Source: Sulfurimonas sp. (GTDB lineage Bacteria; Campylobacterota; Campylobacteria; Campylobacterales; Sulfurimonadaceae). Taken from it: DNA of 8,934 bases. This document shows, piece by piece, positions 1 through 7,074 of this stretch. The position numbers and the translations under genes were made by a program. The stretch covers positions 1-8,934 of the forward strand of contig DAOVJL010000031.1 of NCBI GenBank assembly GCA_030673275.1, written 5' to 3'. The notes under the pieces are model-generated. The model ran no database searches and had not been told where the DNA came from. It saw nothing but the letters and a program-made list of their open reading frames with translations. How positions within the stretch are numbered: the stretch's first letter is position 1; every line of letters starts with the position of its first letter.

Positions 1-38
1 AGTTATTTCTTATCCGTTTTTATTTCCCATTATACTTT

Positions 39-62
39 TTTTGATATAATAATTTTGATATA
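39..62 (+). repeat. Short direct repeat TTTTGATATA x2 in the leader
   Basis: The ten bases TTTTGATATA occur at 39-48 and again at 53-62, a 14-nt period. The first copy overlaps the -10 element. The second copy is itself a weaker extended -10 (TGA-TATATT, 56-64). This could be two staggered promoters, an operator, or chance in very AT-rich DNA. Confidence 0.35.
42..50 (+). promoter_or_regulatory. Extended -10 promoter candidate for the cluster
   Basis: The bases TGA-TATAAT form a perfect extended -10 element about 40 nt upstream of the first ATG. A T-rich tract lies just upstream and no recognisable -35 box is present, which is the usual look of sigma-70 promoters in Campylobacterota. Transcription would start near position 57 and give a leader of about 33 nt. 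With gaps of 14 nt or less between the first six genes, this could drive them all. The call rests on the motif alone; the rest of the first 89 bases holds no gene end or clear terminator. Confidence 0.55.
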
Positions 63-89
63 TTAGTCAGTAAAAAACCGGAGTTTTAT

Positions 90-1208
90 ATGAAAATTAT
101 TTTTTTATCTGTATCAGTTTTTGTTATGCTTTTTTTTCAAGCATGTGCCACAAAACCAGTTGATGTTAAGTGGACCATAACTTACCCAACATACCCGGAA
201 GAGCCTAAAATACTCTACCTTAATACATATAGAGGCGGTAGTAAGCCTGACACAAGTACTGCACTTGATCTATTTTTAGGTGAGGCAACAAGAGATAATA
301 AATCTATGAATATTGTTAAACCATATGGTGTCGGTTTACAAGATGGTAAAGTATATGTTGCAGATAGCGGTTCAGATATTGTATTTGTAATTGATGAAAA
401 AACTAGAGATTTAAATTTTATTGGTGATGGAATGAGAGGAAGACTTGCTTCTCCTGTTGGTATTGCTTTTGGTAAAGATAAGACTATTTATGTAAGCGAT
501 TCCCGCCTGAAAACTATAAATGGTTATGACCCGCAAGGAAACCTTAAATTTATGCTTGGAGGCAGGCTTGAATTTAATCATCCGACCGGTATAGCAGTTG
601 ACAAAAATCAAAACAGACTTTATGTAGTTGATACAAAAGGACATATGTTTAAGGCATATGATATTGCTACTAAAAAACATCTTTATTCAGTCGGAAAAAG
701 GGGAGTTGGCGATGCTGAGTTTAATTTTCCTACAAATATTGCAGTAGACCAAAGAAATGGCAATATAGTTATAGTAGACACTCAAAATTTCCGTATTCAA
801 ATATTTGATAAAGATGGCAAATTTGTCAGCCGTTTTGGAAGTATTGGTGATAAACCAGGAACATTTGCAAGACCAAAGGGTGTCGGCATAGATTCTGATG
901 GCAATATCTATGTTGCAGACAGTGCATTTAATAATATTCAAATATTTGATGAAAAAGGGCAGAATCTTCTTCTATATTTTGGCTCTGCCGGTTATACAGA
1001 AGGAAGGTTTAGACTGGTTACAGGGCTTTATATAGATGAAACAGATAAGATAATTATAGCAGATGGATTTAGCGGAAGAGTCCAAACATTTCAATACATA
1101 AGTGAAAAATGGAAGCAAAAGAATCCAGTAAGGTACAAAGAGCTTAAAGAGTTTGAAAAAGAGCCTATGTCGATCAAAGCTCCTGAACCAAAGAAAAGTA
1201 AGGAATAA
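90..1208 (+). CDS. NHL-repeat six-bladed beta-propeller lipoprotein
   Basis: Predicted 372-residue exported beta-propeller. Residues 1-18 form a hydrophobic signal ending in F-Q-A-C. Cys19 is the only cysteine in the protein and would be lipidated; the lipobox is imperfect (F at -3, Q at -2). Residue +2 is Ala, so no inner-membrane retention signal is seen and the outer membrane is likely. After a degenerate W-x5-P-x2-P-x2-EPKI-x-Y segment (28-43), six NHL repeats begin near residues 77, 121, 164, 213, 261 and 309, each with a G/N-[IV]-x-[IV]-D ... [IL]Y[IV]xD core, enough to close a six-bladed propeller. A Lys/Glu/Pro-rich tail (about 340-372) follows. CGGAG at 79-83, 6 nt before the ATG, fixes the start. 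It is paralogous to the NHL protein at 3911; the closest stretch is the fifth blade, where both have a NNIQIF motif. NHL propellers usually bind proteins or other ligands and seldom catalyse, so a scaffold role beside the barrel and cytochrome is an inference. Confidence 0.88.
   Translation: MKIIFLSVSVFVMLFFQACATKPVDVKWTITYPTYPEEPKILYLNTYRGGSKPDTSTALDLFLGEATRDNKSMNIVKPYGVGLQDGKVYVADSGSDIVFVIDEKTRDLNFIGDGMRGRLASPVGIAFGKDKTIYVSDSRLKTINGYDPQGNLKFMLGGRLEFNHPTGIAVDKNQNRLYVVDTKGHMFKAYDIATKKHLYSVGKRGVGDAEFNFPTNIAVDQRNGNIVIVDTQNFRIQIFDKDGKFVSRFGSIGDKPGTFARPKGVGIDSDGNIYVADSAFNNIQIFDEKGQNLLLYFGSAGYTEGRFRLVTGLYIDETDKIIIADGFSGRVQTFQYISEKWKQKNPVRYKELKEFEKEPMSIKAPEPKKSKE
1200..1204 (+). promoter_or_regulatory. 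Ribosome binding site that decides a TTG start
   Basis: AAGGA lies at the very end of the upstream gene, overlapping its last codons, and sits 5 nt before TTG at 1210. No ATG or GTG in a sensible position opens this frame. The more upstream in-frame TTG at 1153 would add a charged stretch before the signal peptide and has no properly spaced Shine-Dalgarno sequence. Confidence 0.6.
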
Positions 1209-1209
1209 A

Positions 1210-2142
1210 TTGAAAATATTTTTTTTAATAGTATTGTTAAATACTTTTCTTGTAGCAGGAAAAGTGCTGTTACCTGAAGCTACTGTTGCAGTTGTAGATG
1301 GTACAGCAATTTCAGTTGATGAAAGAGATAAAGAGGTTGGAAAACTATTACCAAAAGCATATTTCCATTCAAGTTTGGATGAGGATAAACTAAGGATACT
1401 CCAGGACAAAGCACTTAAAGCATTAATAGAAGATACTCTTTTATTAAACTATGCAGTTTCAAAAAATATTGCTGTTAGTGAGAGTGAAGTTGATGATGTT
1501 ATGAAAAAACTAGCTGGTATATACGGTTCTAAAAATATTTTAGAGAGTACATATAAAAGATTGGGGTTTACTCAAAAGCAGTTTCGTAAAGCAGTAAGAA
1601 AAGATGAAATACTTAAAAAACTATATAAAAAAGAGTTTGAGGTAAATCATAGTGAAGCTGAACTTAAAGATTATTATGAGAAAAACAGGTATAAATTTAA
1701 AGAGCCACAAAAAATCAGAGTTCGTCTTATTTATGTAAGAAACAATCCTGAAGATCCTAAGGGAAAAACAAAAGCAAAAAAGAGAATTGAGGAAGCCTTT
1801 GAAAAATTAAAGGCCGGAGATGACTTTGCAGATATAGCTGCTAAGTACTCTACTGCTATGAGTCGCATAAAAGGCGGTGATATGGGATATCTTCACAAAG
1901 GCAGATTAAATAAAGCTGTTGAAGAAAAAGCATTTAGTATGAATATAGGTGAAACCAGTGATATTATAGAACAGGATATAGGGTATTTTATAGTAAAAGT
2001 TGAAGATAAAAAAAAGCAGAATCAACTAAGTTTTGAAGTGATAAAAAAAGGTCTTAAAAAAGATCTGAAAAATAAAGAAGAGGGCAGGCGAAAAGCAGAG
2101 CTTCTTCAAAAACTAATGCTGAATTCGGTGATAATAAAGTAA
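1210..2142 (+). CDS. Periplasmic SurA/PpiC-type peptidyl-prolyl isomerase (parvulin)
   Basis: A 310-residue exported parvulin foldase, predicted to catalyse cis-trans isomerisation of prolyl bonds and to chaperone envelope proteins. From TTG 1210 the protein opens with a signal peptide (MKIFFLIVLL, cleavage near residues 16-17). A SurA_N-like helical region covers about 24-165, starting at the typical VAVVDGTAIS strand-turn. The single parvulin domain covers about 167-266: KIRVRLIYV strand, helix with KAGDDFADIAAKYS, then GGDMGYLHKGRL and IGYFIVKVEDKK. A basic, charged helix closes the protein (about 272-305). SurA of E. coli has two parvulin domains; one domain here matches the shorter PpiC/PrsA-type layout. 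There is no cysteine, so it is not a lipoprotein. It starts 1 nt after the lipoprotein stop and ends 6 nt before the barrel, so coupled translation is likely. Probable clients (inference) are the barrel and the cytochrome; in Wolinella a parvulin gene (mccB) sits beside the multihaem cytochrome mccA. Confidence 0.87.
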   Translation: MKIFFLIVLLNTFLVAGKVLLPEATVAVVDGTAISVDERDKEVGKLLPKAYFHSSLDEDKLRILQDKALKALIEDTLLLNYAVSKNIAVSESEVDDVMKKLAGIYGSKNILESTYKRLGFTQKQFRKAVRKDEILKKLYKKEFEVNHSEAELKDYYEKNRYKFKEPQKIRVRLIYVRNNPEDPKGKTKAKKRIEEAFEKLKAGDDFADIAAKYSTAMSRIKGGDMGYLHKGRLNKAVEEKAFSMNIGETSDIIEQDIGYFIVKVEDKKKQNQLSFEVIKKGLKKDLKNKEEGRRKAELLQKLMLNSVIIK

Positions 2143-2148
2143 TACCAT

Positions 2149-3900
2149 ATGAAAAAGCTAATTTTATTGTGTCTATTTTTAGCTTTTGCATCAATGCTCT
2201 CAGCAGGAAACTATAGAGATAGAGGTTTTTATGGAAGCTTGGGTTTTTTGTATACAGAAGATGAGTCAACAACTTCTCGCAATACTACTTCTGTACAAAC
2301 TTTAAGCAATAATTTTGATTTAGGATACACAGGAAATATTTACAGTCCTCGTTTGCTTCAGTATACTTTAAAGGGATCGATTAGATCTGATAAACTTAAA
2401 AATAATACTTCAACACAAAAAAATACTAGTAATGACTATGGAATAGATTTAAAATTTATTCAAGCGACTCAATATCCATTTCGCATATATGCTAATCAGC
2501 AAAGCACACCAACATCAACACAATATGCTGACTACTCTATTAGTACTGTGCAGGAATCACAAAGTCAAGGAATATCAGGGTCAGTAGGCACATCTTTTGG
2601 TAGATTTACTTATGGAGCTTCAAATCATGAGTCTGTGTCTGAGAATGCTGATAAAATACAAAATACAAAAAACAGCAATTATAACAGTTCATATAGTTAT
2701 AATAGTGAAAGACATAATATATCTGCAACATACTCACATAGGACAGAGGAGAATGTACAGTATTATCTCAATAATAGTGTTAAAAGCGTGGATAATAATA
2801 AAGATATGCTAAAACTTTCTTATAAAACGAGCATCTTAAAAGATTTAAAATTAAATTCAGAGGCTTCTTATGAAACTGACGAGTACTATGGGGTAACGGA
2901 AGTTGATGCTAATGTAGATTTGCAATGGAGACCCAAAAAAGCAAATTATGATGCTTCACTCACTATGAGTGCTACTCAGTTGGAATATCAAGAGGGTGAT
3001 GTCGCTAGTGAATTTAATGCATTCAATGTTAGTCAAACACTTAATTATAAATTAAAATCAGGTATCAGTCTTGCACAAGGTGCAACGATATATATTTATG
3101 ATGCCCCTACAGTAACAGGTACAAATACAAATCTTAATTTAAGTGCCTCACACAGTTATAAAAGAGATATTTTTGAAGATACAAGATTTAGTTTATCAAC
3201 TAGAGCAATGGTTCAAAAAAGTGACTCTACAATAACGCAAGTTAAAGACATAAACAGTACAAGTAGCACCAGTACTAGCAATGCTGTCGAGAGATACACT
3301 TTTGGTGTTAACGCACGTGCTACTAAAGAGTTGTCATCTATTGAATCTCGTTTAAGTATGAATGCTAGTGTAAATATGATAACAAGTTCAGAAGACCGGC
3401 AAGAGCAAAGATTTAATTTTGATCTAGCTCTAGTATCAAGAGTTTTTTATATTGTTAACAATAGCTTAACTGCCAGTTATTCAATGTCAAACAATTCAAA
3501 TGCTGGAGAAAGCAGTTCTTATTCGACAAGAAGTTTACAAGATAGTTTGAATTTTTATTTTCGTTTAGGTATGAGAGGACGCATTACATTTAATTTTGGT
3601 ATGAATTATTTGAGCACAACTACTGATATATCAACCAAAAATAGCCTTACTCCAACGGCTGCTGTAAACTTAAATTATCGTTTCTTTAGAAGATTAAGAT
3701 TTAGCTCAAATATAAATATAAAGAAATATTATGATACTCTACAGTATGCGGGTGGTATGGGTCTAACATATAGTGCAGGTAAGACTTCTATGTCAATGAA
3801 CTATCGATATACTAAATCTGAAACACAAGCTACGACTACCGCTAAAAAGGTAGAAAATGAGCGTGCTAGCTTTAAAATGCAATTGACACGAAAGTTTTAA
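2149..3900 (+). CDS. Large outer-membrane beta-barrel, putative porin of a cytochrome conduit
   Basis: 583 residues. The signal peptide MKKLILLCLF... is cleaved near A19-G20. The rest is a run of amphipathic alternating segments of 10-14 residues joined by Ser/Thr/Asn-rich loops. I count roughly 26-28 such segments (for example near 27-38, 69-81, 252-263, 345-359, 478-492, 516-529, 546-560). The protein ends in ...KMQLTRKF, with the terminal Phe typical of BAM substrates. The mature part has no cysteine, so it lacks the N-terminal CXXC of MtrB/PioB proteins; a Geobacter-style cytochrome porin or an unrelated large barrel fits better. The region F54-S79, with YSPRLLQYTLKGSIR, is like the start of uncharacterised barrels in electron-transfer clusters, as far as I can judge by eye. 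The start codon has no strong Shine-Dalgarno sequence; translation probably couples to the parvulin stop 6 nt upstream. Barrel fold: fairly sure. Role as sheath for the downstream cytochrome: inference from position. Confidence 0.75.
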   Translation: MKKLILLCLFLAFASMLSAGNYRDRGFYGSLGFLYTEDESTTSRNTTSVQTLSNNFDLGYTGNIYSPRLLQYTLKGSIRSDKLKNNTSTQKNTSNDYGIDLKFIQATQYPFRIYANQQSTPTSTQYADYSISTVQESQSQGISGSVGTSFGRFTYGASNHESVSENADKIQNTKNSNYNSSYSYNSERHNISATYSHRTEENVQYYLNNSVKSVDNNKDMLKLSYKTSILKDLKLNSEASYETDEYYGVTEVDANVDLQWRPKKANYDASLTMSATQLEYQEGDVASEFNAFNVSQTLNYKLKSGISLAQGATIYIYDAPTVTGTNTNLNLSASHSYKRDIFEDTRFSLSTRAMVQKSDSTITQVKDINSTSSTSTSNAVERYTFGVNARATKELSSIESRLSMNASVNMITSSEDRQEQRFNFDLALVSRVFYIVNNSLTASYSMSNNSNAGESSSYSTRSLQDSLNFYFRLGMRGRITFNFGMNYLSTTTDISTKNSLTPTAAVNLNYRFFRRLRFSSNINIKKYYDTLQYAGGMGLTYSAGKTSMSMNYRYTKSETQATTTAKKVENERASFKMQLTRKF

Positions 3901-3910
3901 AAGGTAAAAA

Positions 3911-4903
3911 ATGAATAAATTTTTATATATACTGTTGTTTATAGTAACTGTTGATGTTCTCAGTGCTAAAGAGACTGCAAGGCTAGTATGGCCACCACCA
4001 CCTGATGAGCCAAAAATAGAGTATATCTCTTCTGTTAAAAAAGCTAAAGATTTAGGAATAGAAAAAGGATTCTTTGCAAAAGCTTTTGAGTTTTTATTTG
4101 GTGAAGAAGAGTCTGCTCTGTTCTCTCCTTTTGGTATACATGCAGATAAAAATAGAATTTATGTGACTGATATTTCTTTAAAAACTCTTTTTATTTTTGA
4201 TAAAAAAGAGGAGAAAATGATTACTGTTGCAGGTTCTGATGATGAAACTTTTCTTTACCCAATAGATGTTGTGTCAGACAGCAAAGGCAATATTTATGTT
4301 ACAGATTCTGTCCGAGCTAAGGTATATGTATTTGAAAAAGATGGAGATTTTAGTTATACAATAGCACTGCAACAATTTCAAAGACCTGTCGGGATTGCGA
4401 TAAGTACTGATGAGACAAAACTTTACATTGTTGATACTGTAGCAAGTCAAATACATGTAACTACGCTAAAAGGTAAGTTTATTAACTCTATCGGTTCAAA
4501 AGGCTCTGGAGATGGCCAGTTTAACAGACCTACATTTATAGATGTAGCAGACGGAAAGCTATATGTAACAGATTCTATGAATCATCGTGTACAAATACTT
4601 GATAAAAATGGAAAGTTTTTACATAAATTTGGTCAATTAGGTCAAACTATTGGCGATTTTGGGAGTCCTAGAGGAATATCACTAGATAACAATGGCAACA
4701 TATATGTAGGTGACACTCTGTTTAATAATATACAGATTTTCAATCAAAATGGAGAGTTGCTAATGGTTCTTGGTCATTATGGCTCAGGTCCGGGTGAGTT
4801 TGCTCTTCCTGAAGATATATCTATAGATTCTGAGAATAATATGTACATTGTTGACACCAATAATGGAAGATTTCAAGTCTTTAAACGACTTGAAACAGAA
4901 TAA
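3911..4903 (+). CDS. Secreted NHL-repeat beta-propeller protein, non-lipidated
   Basis: 330 residues with a signal peptide (1-19, cleavage at L-S-A|K) and no cysteine anywhere, so it should be soluble in the periplasm or beyond. After the signal comes a clear W-P-P-P-P-D-E-P-K-I-E-Y motif (27-38), which I know as a common N-terminal signature of NHL proteins near multihaem cytochromes. Then comes a FLFGEEE segment (61-67) that matches LFLGEAT in the lipoprotein paralogue. Six NHL repeats begin near 73, 116, 158, 206, 252 and 299; the cores include GNIYVTD, KLYVTD, GNIYVGD and NMYIVD. Blade 5 (NNIQIF) is nearly the same as in the first propeller. AAGG at 3901-3904 serves the ATG. It sits between the barrel and the cytochrome, so contact with one of them is plausible; ligand unknown. 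Confidence 0.88.
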   Translation: MNKFLYILLFIVTVDVLSAKETARLVWPPPPDEPKIEYISSVKKAKDLGIEKGFFAKAFEFLFGEEESALFSPFGIHADKNRIYVTDISLKTLFIFDKKEEKMITVAGSDDETFLYPIDVVSDSKGNIYVTDSVRAKVYVFEKDGDFSYTIALQQFQRPVGIAISTDETKLYIVDTVASQIHVTTLKGKFINSIGSKGSGDGQFNRPTFIDVADGKLYVTDSMNHRVQILDKNGKFLHKFGQLGQTIGDFGSPRGISLDNNGNIYVGDTLFNNIQIFNQNGELLMVLGHYGSGPGEFALPEDISIDSENNMYIVDTNNGRFQVFKRLETE

Positions 4904-4905
4904 AA

Positions 4906-4911
4906 AAGGAG
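4906..4911 (+). promoter_or_regulatory. Strong ribosome binding site placing the cytochrome start at 4918
   Basis: AAGGAG is a near-perfect Shine-Dalgarno sequence 6 nt before ATG 4918. The in-frame TTG at 4912 directly abuts it and cannot be the start. This is the strongest site in the cluster and suggests high output of the cytochrome. Confidence 0.8.
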
Positions 4912-4917
4912 TTGAAA

Positions 4918-7062
4918 ATGAAGCTTATATTTTTTGTAATTTTAGGATTGTTGTTATTTATAAATGCTGAACTCTCCGGTTCTATTGTAAATACAAAACA
5001 TAATTTATCAAGTGCAATTATTCCAGATATGAACAGAACAATATTGGCTCAAACTGAGCAAGAAGTGTGTGTATTCTGTCATATACCGCATGTTTCAAGA
5101 CCGGTTGGAAAGCCACTATGGAACAGAAGTATGCCGACAACTAATTATGATATGTATGACAGTACTTATCTGCGACGCTTAGGATATCCTGCGCTTGAGA
5201 CAGATCTTGGAACGGATAATGATACTCCCGGTGCGCTATCAAGACAGTGTTTAAGTTGCCATGATGGAACTATTGCCGTTGGTTCTGTTTATAAACTGAG
5301 ACGAGTTTTTATGGGCACAGATAAGATAGCTATGGATGGTGTTGATGGGAGTGGATTTATTCCGGCAGGAGCAGCAGGACTTATCGGAACAGACTTGTCT
5401 GTTCATCATCCAGTTGGTGTAGAGTATACGACGACTCTGGAGGCTGTTGATGTGGTTTTTGATACAGGTACCCGTACAGCTGAACTATTAGACCCGCCAA
5501 CTTCCCCACTAAAACTTTATGAATATGCCTCTTATCCGGAAAAAAAATATGTAGAGTGCTCATCTTGTCATGACCCACATAAAGAAGCAGCAAATGCCGG
5601 TGGTGAAAGTAATAAGTTTTTACATGTAAGTTCAGGAACAACTCTTGCGGAAAATATAGTTACTACATGTATATCGTGTCATAGTAAACGCGAGGGTATT
5701 GCCGGTGCTGACAATCCGCATAACCTTCTAACAGATGCTTATACCACTGACGGACTTGCTGCGGAATACGGAACAGCTGCGCTTAATGAATTTTATTGTG
5801 TAAACTGCCATACACCGCATAATGCACAGTCCGGACAAGCTTACCTTCAAAGAAAAGTTGAGCAAAATACCTGTTATATGGGTGCATCAGATGATCGTAC
5901 CACTGCTCCTTGTCATGGAACAGGTTCAATCTTGGCGAGTACTAAAGAGATAGAGACAGTGTTAAATAGATCAAATGGACACGGAATGGTAAATGATCAA
6001 GATGGTGTTCACACAAATCTTGATACACTTTATGGAACAGATATAACAAGATTTCCGGCAGATACTAAAGGATTAAGTTTTATTGACTCAAAACATGTGG
6101 AGTGTGTAGATTGCCATAATCCACATAAAGTTGCAGCCAACAAACATGTGGCAGATGCTGACATGTATCCGACAACACCTACTAATCTTGTTTCTCCGGT
6201 ACTGCAGGGAGTTAATGGTGTTGAGCCAATATGGCCGACAGAGTGGATACAGCCTACAACTTTTACAACGATGGAATCAGCTGAAAAAGAGTATCAGATA
6301 TGTCTTAAATGTCACTCTTACTGGGGACTTGGCAGTGCAATTTGGGGTGTTAACACCGGTGGGCATGAAACACAAGATCTAGCCACTCGAATACCATTGA
6401 CTGATGTTGCCTGGGAGATGAACAAAAATAATAAATCAGGGCATCCTGTTGTGTTTAGTGCCAATGAAAGACCTAATTCAACTGTACCAAAAGCCCTAGA
6501 TGCATTGCAACTTCTTGATCCATGGATAACAGGGAGAGGAGCAAATACTATGTACTGTTCTGATTGTCATGGAGCCGAAGATGAGACTGGTGTTGACCCA
6601 AAAGGTCCGCACGGTTCAGATCAGCCATTTATGCTAAAAGGTACTAACACATCTTGGCCGACTAAACCAGGCGTTACGACCCTTTATGATTTGGATGATA
6701 TTGACACATCTGGGGATAATTTTCTATTTTGTAAGAATTGCCATGATCTCACATACCCTCATAAAGAGTGGGGTGGGCAGATGGCTACTGAAAATTTCAA
6801 TTGTGTTACCTGTCATGTTGCCATTCCACATGGTTCACAGGTGTCAAGACTCATCGGGTACAAGAACTTTCCTGCACCGTATAACTATGGAGGAAATAGC
6901 TTACAAATATCACTATTTAAAAAGAATCCAATTGGGGTTGAAGTCGGTGATTTTGACACAGGCCGTGTTTACGATGCAGACGGCGGTGGCGGTGGCTGCC
7001 GTGGTGGTGCCTGTCATGCCGATAATGCCGGCGGTTATGATGCTCTTTCAGTTACGCCATAA
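4918..7062 (+). CDS. Secreted multihaem c-type cytochrome (10 CXXCH plus CX4CH and CX12CH)
   Basis: 714 residues from ATG 4918. A signal peptide (1-17, cleavage at I-N-A|E) has no lipobox. Canonical CXXCH sites start at residues 51, 111, 214, 251, 294, 396, 462, 547, 605 and 629. Two non-canonical candidates are C319-x12-C332-H333 and C694-x4-C699-H700, so 10 to 12 haems. Four sites are followed by xPH (CHIPH, CHDPH, CHTPH, CHNPH), the doubled-CXXCH pattern in which the second His may ligate another haem. The segment around 505-575 (GHPV, then MYCSDCHG, then PKGPHGS) is familiar from large cytochromes of Geobacter-like bacteria. Residues 210-226 and 392-408 match at 12 of 17 positions, a sign of internal duplication. 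Near the C-terminus five glycines precede CX4CH. No transmembrane helix or catalytic-cytochrome signature is seen, so electron transfer rather than catalysis is likely. It could be the cytochrome of a barrel conduit, an extracellular filament former, or a periplasmic electron store. Base composition is visibly richer in G and C than the barrel gene. Confidence 0.9.
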   Translation: MKLIFFVILGLLLFINAELSGSIVNTKHNLSSAIIPDMNRTILAQTEQEVCVFCHIPHVSRPVGKPLWNRSMPTTNYDMYDSTYLRRLGYPALETDLGTDNDTPGALSRQCLSCHDGTIAVGSVYKLRRVFMGTDKIAMDGVDGSGFIPAGAAGLIGTDLSVHHPVGVEYTTTLEAVDVVFDTGTRTAELLDPPTSPLKLYEYASYPEKKYVECSSCHDPHKEAANAGGESNKFLHVSSGTTLAENIVTTCISCHSKREGIAGADNPHNLLTDAYTTDGLAAEYGTAALNEFYCVNCHTPHNAQSGQAYLQRKVEQNTCYMGASDDRTTAPCHGTGSILASTKEIETVLNRSNGHGMVNDQDGVHTNLDTLYGTDITRFPADTKGLSFIDSKHVECVDCHNPHKVAANKHVADADMYPTTPTNLVSPVLQGVNGVEPIWPTEWIQPTTFTTMESAEKEYQICLKCHSYWGLGSAIWGVNTGGHETQDLATRIPLTDVAWEMNKNNKSGHPVVFSANERPNSTVPKALDALQLLDPWITGRGANTMYCSDCHGAEDETGVDPKGPHGSDQPFMLKGTNTSWPTKPGVTTLYDLDDIDTSGDNFLFCKNCHDLTYPHKEWGGQMATENFNCVTCHVAIPHGSQVSRLIGYKNFPAPYNYGGNSLQISLFKKNPIGVEVGDFDTGRVYDADGGGGGCRGGACHADNAGGYDALSVTP
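5872..5916 (+). other. Unconventional haem-binding candidate CX12CH
   Basis: Residues 319-333 of the cytochrome read C-Y-M-G-A-S-D-D-R-T-T-A-P-C-H. In related cytochromes this place, after an EQN/ETN turn, normally carries CYxCH, so the two cysteines look pulled apart by a 10-residue insertion. The following VLNRSNGH (348-355) resembles the NKxSxHP stretch that supplies a distal His after such haems. Whether haem is attached here is not known. Confidence 0.5.
6982..7017 (+). other. Poly-glycine linker and C-terminal CX4CH haem site
   Basis: Five alternating GGC/GGT codons (6982-6996) encode Gly5, directly followed by C-R-G-G-A-C-H (residues 694-700). CX4CH is an accepted haem-binding variant known from tetrahaem cytochromes c3. 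The GC-rich stretch stands out in this AT-rich window. Confidence 0.7.
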
Positions 7063-7074
7063 AAGATAAAATAA

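Noticed and set aside
411..941. Two antisense frames (411-680 and 687-941) under the first propeller
   Set aside because: These are shadow frames of the regular NHL repeats on the other strand, with no independent support.
972..1409. 145-codon antisense frame across the lipoprotein/parvulin junction
   Set aside because: Both sense genes are well supported by domains; the antisense product is low-complexity and has no recognisable feature.
2597..2812. 71-codon + frame inside the barrel gene
   Set aside because: Out of phase with the signal-bearing barrel frame and rich in Ile by AT bias only.
2149..3900. MtrB/PioB assignment for the barrel
   Set aside because: The N-terminal CXXC is missing (no cysteine in the mature protein) and no MtrB motif could be seen.
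4912..4917. TTG at 4912 as the cytochrome start
   Set aside because: It abuts AAGGAG with no spacer; ATG 4918 has ideal spacing and a cleaner signal peptide.
6686..7069. 127-codon open frame on + inside the cytochrome gene
   Set aside because: It overlaps the haem-rich frame out of phase, has no signal, domain or Shine-Dalgarno sequence, and is compositionally a shadow of the cytochrome codons.
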